Of a DNA stretch of 64,000 nucleotides, positions 34,707 to 45,300 are shown piece after piece. Source of the stretch: Luidia sarsii (Eukaryota; Echinodermata; Asteroidea; Paxillosida; Luidiidae); NCBI GenBank assembly GCA_949987565.1, contig OX465115.1, forward strand, positions 7,900,566 to 7,964,565, given 5' to 3'. Both the position numbers and the translations under genes were made by a program. The notes below the pieces were generated by a model. The model was not told the DNA's origin and made no database searches. It worked only from the letters and a program-made list of their open reading frames with translations. Each line of letters starts with the position of its first letter. Position 1 is the first letter of the stretch.

Positions 34707-36408
34707 GGGCAATTCCACGGTAACGGAATTACAATTCAGAGCAATTTTGCTCATTATTTTTTATAGAATGGATGAAATTTACTATCTACATATGTATGAA
34801 TACTCTAATATGTTCTGGAGTTACACCTGCTACCATACAAAACCACAATTTATGAAATATTATGGACATGGAAAATGCTAGCAGGTGTGGTACTTCGGTA
34901 ACGGAATTACGTCAGAAAATGGACCTTTTGTTTTACCTTCAACTTTCAAATGAATTCCTCTGAATTTTAGAATATATTTTGAATTGATTGTACTGGAATT
35001 TCATTACCTGTTTCATTAACTTTATCTAGGTATTGTTTTTTTCTAATGTAAGATACTAGTTACTCGACAATCAACAGTGTTTTCAAAAAATGCAGCGGTA
35101 ACGGAATTACGCCTTCTGAAATTTATATGAAAATATACCAGTTTTTGAACAGCAGATTAGCTGAAATGCATCAAAAATGTTATTTCAATGTGTAAACACT
35201 AATTGCAACCAAAATTCAAGACAGTCATTCTAAATTATATATACACAAATGTACATGGTAACGGAATTACACTATTGAGGCTTTTTCTCACGTAACTACA
35301 AACATTCCAAATTACAGTATCCATCCAGTTGAAATCTATGACACTGAAGCATTTGATACATGTAACAATACAAAAAGCACCCTTTTTTCAATATAATGTA
35401 AAAACATATGTATGCACTTTGGTTATAAAAATGTGAACTATACAGGTAGTATAAAGGAACAGTTTTTTGTTCTTTTTTTCCTGATAGAACTTTGCATGTC
35501 GGGGATACATTGTACCACAGTGTTTTGGTTGAAGTATCATGTATAATTATACACAATGTGCATTTGCTCAATGCATTATTCATACATTGTATACAGTACA
35601 ATCTACAAAGTACATGTACAGGTGTATGTAGATAATTTGATGTCCAAGTTCATCCTAAACTTCAGTATTAGTATTAACAAAGCATTTAATGTAACACTAA
35701 GTAGAAAGCACTACAAAGCTAACAGCTTTGAACTTATGTGTAACCAAGTCACAGTATACTGGCAAGTTACATTCCTGTCATCCAACTTATCCACCTTAGG
35801 GCTGACATTCTCAAATTTTGAATTACAGGCTTCACAAGAGAGAACATGTAATTCCGTTACCAGGGTAATTCCGTTACCATGTAATTCCGTTACCAGTGTT
35901 TTCATAGGAAAGGGTTACAATATTAATTAATTTGGTGTTTGGGGTTTTAAGGAAACAAATGAAGGCAGAGAATTTACAATTACAAAATAATTCAGCAAAC
36001 CCTAAGATCCTGGCTAAAACTTTTTTCAAATTTTGGTAACGGAATTACACAGAAATCAGTGCAAATTTCGTCATATTGATCCCGCAAATACTAAATCCAG
36101 GTGTAGTAACTGATTTACAAAATATGATTGTCATCCATTTACCTGCATAACTACAAAGAATACATAGGAATAAGTTCAGGGATAAGTGATTTATTGATTT
36201 TTAATTAAATTGGGCCATGTTTTCAATTCTCAAGCCTAAAAAATGCCCGAAGTTCCAACATAGATTTCAGAAAAACTATTCAGGTTACACACAAACGGTT
36301 TTCTATTCACTAAAATATAGGATGTTGTCTACTTAAAACATATGCTATATTTGTATTTGATAAACTTTCAAATTTCCCATTTTTGCCTCTTCTCATACGG
36401 AATTGCCC
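34707..36408. mobile_element. 1.7 kb nonautonomous element with 10-bp TIRs and eight 14-bp GGTAACGGAATTAC motifs
   Basis: Ends are GGGCAATTCC (left) and GGAATTGCCC (right), exact inverted repeats, flanked on each side by TACT. Inside are eight exact copies of GGTAACGGAATTAC: plus orientation at 34,719, 34,897, 35,097, 35,257 and 36,035, and minus orientation (GTAATTCCGTTACC) at 35,848, 35,865 and 35,881. The TIR continues into a relic of the same motif (CACGGTAACGGAATTAC on the left, CATACGG on the right). It is AT-rich with no convincing ORF. I do not recognise the superfamily. Confidence 0.8.
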
Positions 36409-36415
36409 TACTGTA

Positions 36416-37442
36416 TCGTGGGAACCCCCGTTTTCGACGGTACACGTTTTCGGCGCTTAGCCTTCTAACTCACATCGCACGATGAAAACAACTCCGTATA
36501 ACGATCTCAGACTTCGTATCTTACAGTTGGTTTCCTGCTCTTGTCCGTCACTGAAAGTGTGGAAAGTTAAGGCTTTTCCAGTAGGCCAAACTCGTGTGAT
36601 TCAAAAAGTTGCTCTTTTGGGGTCTATTTTCCTAGGTACAAAATTGGCAGTTGCTTCGAAGCTCCAGTTTTCTTTATTGTTGGTCCTAAAAAAAATCTGA
36701 GTGTACCATAACAAACCCCAACATCCGTAGAAAAAAAGGGTATCACGCAACTTGAGGTAGTCCGTTCTGGGTAAAAACTATGGAGGCTCCTATAGGGCGT
36801 CTCGCTAATATAAATTTTTTATTATTATTTAAAGACAAAAAGTAACATGGCCCAATACGCTTTTATAAAAAATGAAAAAAATAAAAGGGCAGCTAGAGAA
36901 AGTACCCGTACCAAGAAGGAGGAAATGTGTCTCTGGAGTGACATTGGGAAAGGTCATACATGTAACTGAAGAAGCAGTGAGAATGAGGATTGTGGGGGTT
37001 TTTTTAAACGTCACAGAAGAAGACATCAACCAGACCAATACGTTTTAAGCATAAATTATGAATGATTTGAGAAAAGTGTTAGAAGCAGTGTCGAAAAAAA
37101 AAAAATTAACACAAAAACATACAGGGAAGAATTTTACAGTGCCACACAGCATTTTGAGTTATTTTAAGAATTTATTTTGCGTTTGGCTGCACTGGGACAC
37201 CTTACTAAACACCACCGACAAAAATAGGTCACGGTACTTACTGCGCGGTGAGCCGCGGACGTCAACAAAATCGGGTAATCTTACGGAAGTGACAGGCTTG
37301 ATCAACCTTCTCTATGATTATTCTCAGTAATAGTCTGTGGTGTGGAGAAAGTAACTGAGACCTCTTTTAGTGTGATACTTTCGTCCACATTGTTCAGTTT
37401 GAAGAAAAGTCCTTATATCATCGAAAACCGGTTACTGGAGGA
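36416..37442 (-). repeat. ~1 kb TIR repeat family, copy 5 (inverted)
   Basis: Full copy in the opposite orientation to copies 1-4, TA at 36,414-36,415 and 37,443-37,444. The 72-codon frame MKTTPYNDLRLRILQLVSCS... is open on plus at 36,482-36,700. A second frame seen in several copies reads LLNTTDKNRSRYLLRGEPRT ... NLTEVTGLINLLYDY (37,058-37,330). Confidence 0.87.
36482..36700 (+). CDS. 72-codon frame of the 1 kb repeat (hypothetical, low support)
   Basis: MKTTPYNDLRLRILQLVSCS..., ending SKLQFSLLLVLKKI. It is open at the same length in copies 3 (31,626-31,408 minus), 4 (34,589-34,371 minus) and 5, and broken in copies 1 and 2. No known domain; middle residues include QTRVIQKVALLGSIFLGTKL. It could simply survive because the copies are young. 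Confidence 0.25.
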   Translation: MKTTPYNDLRLRILQLVSCSCPSLKVWKVKAFPVGQTRVIQKVALLGSIFLGTKLAVASKLQFSLLLVLKKI

Positions 37443-37476
37443 TACTAGTACTACTAGTACTAGTACTAGTACTAGG

Positions 37477-38290
37477 GCCTCCGAATAACTTACTACTACT
37501 ACAGTAGTCCGAGTAACTTGGACCCTTACAATCGCCCTTTTTAAAAATGTTGAGGTTTCGGGCGATGTAGGGTCCAAGGAAAACTGCTCTGAAACCCACT
37601 ATGTGTTTGACTCCATGACTACCCACGACCAGGTTATCGAGAAGATTCTCTCCCGTCCCGAGCCAAAATGCGGCTGCCATCTTTGATTTTAACGGCACAC
37701 GCAACCGCTACACGCAAACGCTACACGCAAATCGATGACGTTTTGACGGGTCCGTTTGCGCAGTGGGTCTGTGTGAGTATGCGCGTATGTGCACAGAAAC
37801 CTTACGACCTATGAAAAGTTTTGATGCGTTATCAATCGTAGGTTGAATTACGATGCATCGTAAGGCTTTGCGAAATCCACCCCATGTCATTTGGTTTGCT
37901 CATGTGTGGGAAAAAAGGAACAATTTCCCCTCAGTTGATAGAGAAGAGGTCTGTCTTGTCCGACGAGCCGAAAGATGGCCATCTTTGATTTCAAACTGAA
38001 CCGATGTACACAAATTGCTGATGTCAGGACGTGCTGTCAGGTCCGGATGCAGCCCCATTCACGTACCCAAACCTGCCGATGGGTTTGGTGAAATAGACTG
38101 CAGGGATTACATCCCATCACTTCTTGAAGGCGTTAAATTTACTCAATACGTTTCTCTTGCATCAGAAACAAACTTAAGGAAACTTGGTCTTTGTTTTGGA
38201 AGGTTTAAAGCAGTGTGGAGACTAACACTGCACTGTTAATTCCCAGTGGCTCAGTTAAACCATAGTTAAACTGTGTACATGGTCCTTCAT
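37477..38290. other. intergenic DNA with short transposon-like scraps
   Basis: Contains blocks shared with other loci: GCCATCTTTGATTT at 37,675 and 37,978 (also at 7,522), CTACACGCAA repeated at 37,710, and ends like GCGAAATCCACCCC (37,870) and GGTTTGGTGAAATAGACTGC (38,080) that resemble Harbinger MITE termini. No gene recognised. Confidence 0.4.
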
Positions 38291-38291
38291 C

Positions 38292-38392
38292 AGGGCTCTA
38301 AATATCCACTGGACCGTGGACCAGGTCTAGTGATATCAGCGTCGGTCTAGTGCTGAATGTGACTGCACTTGACCGGTTGTCTATTTTTTTCA
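38292..38392 (+). repeat. dispersed repeat, partner 57,650-57,745 (inverted)
   Basis: AAATATCCACTGGACCGTGGACC and TCTAGTGATATCAGCGTCGG-like text, then GACCGGTTGTCT, appear in reverse complement at 57,650-57,745 (CTAGATTAGGTCCACGGTGT, GTGGATATTTCAA). It abuts the Harbinger-type MITE at 38,394. Confidence 0.65.
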
Positions 38393-38393
38393 G

Positions 38394-38553
38394 GAGTTGA
38401 TTTCACAAAGCCTTATTACAATGCATCGTAACTCAACTTACGATGGATAACCTACATGTATAGTTAGTTATCGTAAATTCGTAATGGTTTCTGTGCATTG
38501 CTCATCGTCTTGCGATTGATCTTAAGTTATGATGGGTTTGGTGAAATCAACTG
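38394..38553. mobile_element. Harbinger-type MITE (~160 bp)
   Basis: Ends AGTTGATTTCACAAAGCC and, reversed, AGTTGATTTCACCAAACCC resemble the GGGTCGATTTCACGAAAC terminus of the full Harbinger at 16,962. CAG flanks each side (just before GAGTTG and just after CAACTG), fitting a 3-bp CWG duplication. The interior is rich in ACTTACGAT/ATCGTAA inverted blocks. Confidence 0.7.
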
Positions 38554-39265
38554 CAGATATTTTAAAAATTGTTCAGGTCCAGTAAGATTCTTCAGTTACG
38601 AGAACTGTTGTCTAGTGCCCTTTTTTTTTTTAAATTCGAACCCTGTTCATGAATCCCTGTATCAGGCTCTGTCACCATTACATCAAACCTGAAAATACGG
38701 ACGGCAGTCTTGTCAATGGATGTGAAGGCTTTTTTTTCTACTCACATCAGAGTTTTCACCTGGAAACCTTGTAGGATACTTGTGACAGTATTATTGATGA
38801 GAGAAATGACAACAAAGCCCAATCCCAAGCCTAAGTCTCATTTGATTATGGTCCATGTTGCTGTAATGTGGAAGGGGGAAGGTGTCAGGACTTATTTATT
38901 GACCCGGACTCTCAAAGGGAAGCAAGCTCTCTGGACAAGCCTCACACTCAAGAAGCACAAACTTTCTGGAGTGGATGTCTGTTGATACCGTATTGCATTG
39001 CTGAGTGGTCCAGGGAGTTTGCTCATTTTCCTTGAAGTGCTGGGGAAGATATTAGCAATAAGGGACTGATCAAATGAAGTGAAGACTCTATCAATTTGCT
39101 TGTCCTCTTACTGTAAGTGCACAGGGCCAGTAAGCCAGGGTGACATCACTCCCCCTCTAGCTCGAGGGTAGCTTGCTACATGTACCTAGCTTCATCCTGA
39201 CCCTTACCTCTTACTCACCATTGCATTGAAAAGCTTTCTTTCATATTTTTCTCTTTGAATGGCAG
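38554..39265. other. CEP104 upstream region / likely 5' UTR intron
   Basis: No conserved coding. A polypyrimidine-rich acceptor (TTCATATTTTTCTCTTTGAATGGCAG, ending at 39,265) lies 43 bases before the CEP104 start codon, so the first coding exon probably begins at 39,266 with a noncoding exon further left. I could not locate that exon or a promoter motif. Confidence 0.45.
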
Positions 39266-39308
39266 AGGTGTGATTAAATGCTCATCGCTGTGAAGAGGGA
39301 CTACTGCA

Positions 39309-42300
39309 ATGCCACACAAGATAGGCTTCTGTGTGATCCATGCTAGTGGGGCAGACACTGGTATCAGTATGCATGAGTTGGAGGTCCATAGTCCCCTAGC
39401 CAGGGGTTGGCAATCTCCCAGATTCTGTCTATATCCACAAGAGATCATCATTCAACTAGCTGAGAAGACACGTATCAAAAAGCTACAGCTTCTTGCTCAC
39501 CAGTACCTGATACGTATGTATGCCATTCCTAAGAATCATCAGCAAATTGAAAACAAAGGAAAGGAAATCTGAATTAGAATTGGAAGCAGGGACTTGAACC
39601 CAAAACCTCTGGCTTAACATTCCAGTGCTCTTACCACCTACGCTTTCCAGCCCTGATATAGCGACCTTCCCCAAAACTCAAATATCTTTCAGGGATACCA
39701 GACTTCCGGCAATTGCCGGAATTCCGGCTTTTTCATTTCTTCGGAAAAAACCTCTGGCCGTCGGCATTTGTGGTTCGGAATGACAATAAATACATGGGAC
39801 TTTACCGCAATACCATTCATTCATACATGCCTGCCGCGCAATGTGTACAATGACTCAATTTACACACATCACATGCGGGGGGGCCATGGCATGCACTAGA
39901 CTTACATGTAATTTCCAGTCTGTGATAAGGTTCACAATTTGTGTGTACGATGTACAGGTACATGTAAAACAAAAAACAATCAACGACTTGGACAAATCTA
40001 GTTCATACAGTTCGTTGGTCTCTGCCTCCATGGCTATACTACGCTGGTCGCGTCGGCGGTGGACGGGGCCGACCACCACGGGTAATTTCCGTCCACCTCT
40101 CCTGGTGAAAAACAATGCCTCCGACCGGCACTATGTTCACCCCATTATTATCCCAATCTATGTTTGGTTTCGGTAGTAAAATAAATTGTACTTTTTTATA
40201 GCGTAACCGTCTCGCTAATACTTCTGGAAGTTCCGATCAGTCTTGAGTAGCGCAGCGTGATCGTACTCGTATGCAGCCATGCGGTCGCTGTGCACGTGCA
40301 CTGTACAATATACAGTGTGTGCAAAGACGTGTTGTGCCATGTCACATGTGCCGCGCGTAGGCTGGTTTCGGCCCTACTGCTCCTGTAGTGTCGCTATGGC
40401 TTTACCTAGAGGCGGAAACCACACCTAGACTTGCCAACCTCGCTTACGTCGCGAAGGGAAATTGGTCATAACTAAAATATGCTACTTTAATCGTTTGTCT
40501 CCGAATGTTGTTTCCGCGAAGTTTGATAATATCCCCTTCGTTATTATATTTAATAGTGGTATGAATAGGAAGAAGAGAATACAGGCTTCAATTTGAGGGT
40601 AAAGTTGACAAATTTGGACGGCGGTCGAAAAACGCTAGTTTGACTTTTTTCTTCATCATTTTGGCTCGAACTACCGTGGCCGCACGAACGATTTTGCAAT
40701 TTTTAACTTCCGATATCTCAAGAAATGAATGAAAAATCCTTCTCAAACTTTCTAGAATTCTAGAAAATACACTTTGGTGGACCGCGAAACTTGAAACATC
40801 GCTAGTATAACTTAAAATTTAGTGGGCCTGACGTTTCGATCCTAGCAGGACCTTTCTCAAAGGCAGAGTGACAAGGACAAAACAGATACATGTACATGAA
40901 GGAAGGGGGGGAGAGTGAATAGGACACGGATGAGAAACAAAGGACAAAGAGTGAAGCTGGTAGGGAGAGATCAAAGGGAAGGGCAAGGAGTAGGGTAGGG
41001 ATTAGTGAGAAGAGGGGGAAAGATCAAAGAGAAGGGCAAGGAGTAGGGTAGGGATTAGTGAGAAGAGGGGGAAAGATCAAAGAGAGAAGTGTGAAGGACT
41101 GAACACAAAAGAAGGATTATCAGAAAGCTGCATGGTGTTAGTCATTACCCTCCTGGATGTTGAGACCATGTGGTTGAATAGTCCGAAGACGCTTCATCCA
41201 CATTTTCTCATGGCTAAGACGGACAGCATTACTACGGTGACCAAGTGATTCTATGCCCAGTACACTCATATCTGATATCGAATGATCAGGGAGATTGAAG
41301 TGATACCCAACAGGGGTGTCCATTTTACCAGTTTTTATAGTAGACCTATGCCCATACATGTAGATCCGTTTTATGAGGGTGTTTTTGGTCTCGCCAACAT
41401 AATGAATATTACAAACTCTACAAGAGATGAGGTATATATGATGTTGGAGGTAGTGCACGTGATACAGCCATAGGTCGTGTGGGTAGTTCCAGAAGAATGT
41501 CCATTGAAAGAGTCTATTTCCTTGACATGTGTCTTGCAAACAATGCATTTCGAGGTACACTTAAATGTACCAAATTTAGTTGGAGGTGAAGAGTCCAAAG
41601 GGGGAACCTCTGCTCGGACAATTAAGTCACGCAGGTTACAGGGGCGCCTCCGCGCCTGAAACCCAAAACAGGCGAATTTGGAATGGCGTCAGCCAGACGA
41701 TCTGAAGTTTGGAGGATATGGTGGTTTTCCTTAGTTATCTTCCTAGTATAAGTGTAATAAACATTAGTTTATTTGTTAGAAAACAACTGTAAGGGCTGGC
41801 GGAAGTTTACTAATCATTGCACACGTACACGTATATACCGAGTGCACACACATTCAATTCTTCACATTATTCTTCAAGTTTTGTTGTTCACTGAACTTGT
41901 TTATTAATGATTTATACATTGGACATGACTAACAACAAAACTTGCATTAAAGTTAATTTGATTAATTAATTAATTAATTTAATTTGATTAATTAATTTCA
42001 TTTAACAGTACATGTAATACAAGTTTTGTTGCTATCGTTTTGACCGCAGTCGCTAATCGCAAGGCTTCGTTCACGAGAACGACTTCTTGTTGGTGAAATG
42101 TGAACCACCACTAAAAATACCCTATCTATAACACTGATTGTAGGTGTATACTTTGTACATGTATCATATCAGTGTTCATTGTGTACGCGCTTTACGATTG
42201 GTGCGTGCGTGTATGTGTGCGCGCATATGTTCGCCTACTTAAAAAAAGTTCAGGCCCTGGACTGATAACCCACTGGCATCCCTGATCTTTACTGGGTGTT

Positions 42301-45300
42301 GGCACCAGTAAAAAGCATTCAACCGTTAATTGCCTATATTTCCAGGGATCATGTGTGCATTCTCATTCAAATACAAATATTATTAATCGTAAACTTGGCT
42401 GCAGCCATTCAATGATCACGCACATTCAATGCAGCTTTTTAAGCTGTTCTTTCAATCAACAAAAGTGAAGGATAACTAACTAGGAAGTTTTCTAAACAAT
42501 TTGCAAATTTGCAAAGGAAATTTACCAAAGCATGTTTGTATTATACTAGCTCTTATGGTGTAGAGTATGTCTGATTGCCTGATTGAAATGAGTTTCTGCG
42601 TCCTTCAGTCTGGACTGGCAATAAGATGTGTACTTTTATCTTCTATATTTCTAGCCACCAAAATAGAGTTTTATATTGGCAGTTTACCACCGGATCACAT
42701 CACTACACTCCATGGAACACGTTACAAGAGACTGGGGTAAGTCTAGCATCATTTGGCACATTAGTCACTAGTGCTGGGCGACCATAGATTTTCAAGAGTC
42801 GATAAGTCGTTGGCGTAATAGTCGCGAAAAGTCGACTAGTTGACCATTGTTTAGTACACGTGCTTGTATTGTATACCGTAAAATCCTGGGTATAATGCAC
42901 TTTTTTTCACTGCGGTAGAGATCAAAAGTTGGGGGTGCGCATTATACACAGGTACAACGATGTCCTACCAGTATGGGTTTCAGTCATCAAACAGAAGCCG
43001 ACCTTACATTGTATAACATTTTAACAATGGGGCTGTCAATCATTGTCCCCATTGCAAACTCTCCTGGGGTTTTTTTTTCCCCCACAAGGTTACTTGGGCT
43101 CAAACTGATTTTCTTTTACATGTATTAGGAGGACGATCCTCTCGTGATCAACCTTCCCATTTTTTTTTTTTTACGAAACAAATGGAGGCATATCTGTGAA
43201 GTGTATGCTCTCTTCTCTTTTTTTTCGCCTGGGCCAGGCTCAAAAAAATTGACTTTTTTATTCAGAGGGTGATCATCCTTCCCACTGTGGGATGGAAACA
43301 ACTTTACAATGGACTTTGCAATCCATGCCATGGATTTTTTGTATCCTCTCCGTGAAGGCGAAAGTTGGGGGTGCGCATTATACACGGGTGCGCATTATAC
43401 CCGGAATTTTACGGTAACAATACACATGTACATGTACACATGTACATGCATGCCTATTGTTCATGTAGTATGTGTACATGTACGTGTATTAGTACTGTAC
43501 ATGTACATTACGTGTTCATGTACATGCACATGCCATTTACACATGTACCGGTACACACATGTACATGTACGTTTGTGTGTACATGTGTGTTACCCGCTCT
43601 GCAGCGAACGCAACAAGACCAGACAGACACTTCCATTTTCATTGTACCGGTAGGGGACAAAATTACGGTAAATAGATTGTGGTTGTGGAATGAATTAAAT
43701 TTCATTGGTTTACAGGACTTACATGTACATGCATAGTTTCGTGTCATGCATGCATTTAGATGTTTTGTAAGGCATTTATTCTGAAATGGTTTCAGAACTT
43801 CGATAAAAAAAATTTTTTAACTTAAAACCTTGACTCTATTAACCCCCCTTTCCATTTTTGGAATGGGCCGGTGAAGCTGTGGTGGACTGATCATGGTCAT
43901 GGCGGCCGGTTTAACAGCACACGTGTTAGTGTTACAATAATATTGCTTCCGTGCAATGCCTCCCAGAAATGTGGACCAGGCATGATAAACAGAGAGTTGT
44001 GTCATCTCTAGGCATTTCAGAATATTATGGAGAAACAGCAACTCTAACCTTTCACCAACCAGATAATTATCCTCTGGAAGAAATAGTACAATCTGGTCGC
44101 ACGGGGAAAATTCATTTCGCTGCTAATAATCACGGCATGAATTCGTAAAAAAATCAAACTGAACTGTCGGAAGGAAAAATGATTTGATCCCTGTGTTTTG
44201 ATCCCAGGGCTTAGCTAGCGGGACCTTTCTCAAATTAATGACAACGAAGGTGAGGAGTCGAGGGCCTGTATTTTTTTATTTGGGAAATTGGGACATTTAT
44301 ATCAGAAAGCAGTCTTCAGTAGTGTTGTGTATCATTTCAGATTATTTTAAGTAGAAGTCCAGCCCAAACAGTCTTTAAGTCTGTATACATTTGTTTATAA
44401 AAACCCTTTTTTCAAATAAAGTTTGCATTAAAATAAGGAAATGAAACATTATTTTTCAACAGAAAAAAAAAATTACGAGGTGATTACATTCTGGTGAAAA
44501 CTATATTAGTATACCTTAATGTCCATGTACAAGAGCCCAGAAAGGTTTGCCGATCTCTGGATTTGTTCATGCCTAAAAAGCTCACATGAATACATGTACT
44601 GTACATGTGTACATGTACATGTAACAATCCTCATATCCTGCAGTTAGCTGGCACGTGGTGCACAAGTGGGAACGGTCATCACACTTGTGTTCCCAGACTT
44701 CCGTCAGTACACTGAGGACGGTAGTGTCCTAAACGAATTCTGATGAATATGTATCACTGAAATAAAACCAGGAAGGCCTATGAATAATGCATTCCCGTCT
44801 GTTGGCGTGGAAACGGTAGTCTGATAGGACGACGAAACAGCACGTACATAATTATGCTCCCCTAAAATAAAATGAAAGAGTCCGACGACCCCCCCCCTTG
44901 CTGCACTGAAGGCAGTGCTGTGTTAGTACTGTACGCAATGGGCCTGTGTCGATTGCACTGTGTTTCACGACATGCCGTGTCATGTCGTGCCGTGCCATGC
45001 CGTGGGAAGAAATTTTGTGCCCTGCCGTGCCTTGGGAGTTCGACTGGTCGAAATTTCGTGACATGCCGTGGGAGGTCGACTTGTCGGTGGGTCGACTTGT
45101 CACCGACAAGTCGCCGACTTTCTTGAAAACGAAAGTTGAAATTTCGGCAAGTCTTTGCCGGTCACAAAATGTTGGTTAGTCGACATTTCGTCTCAGGCGT
45201 ATAAGTCACTATAGCTGAACATTGGACTTGATTTTTAGATGTTTCCACGAAGCACTGGTAACTCTCAGATGAGGGTAAATCTGAAGTGTCTTCAAAGAAT

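Noticed and set aside
39585..39665. Functional tRNA gene
   Set aside because: A and B boxes are present but acceptor and anticodon stems do not pair and a related copy occurs at 56,940; a SINE explains it better.
43309..43747. Cys/His-rich frames at the ACATGT tracts
   Set aside because: The His, Val, Met and Cys come from ACATGT microsatellite translation; no finger spacing.
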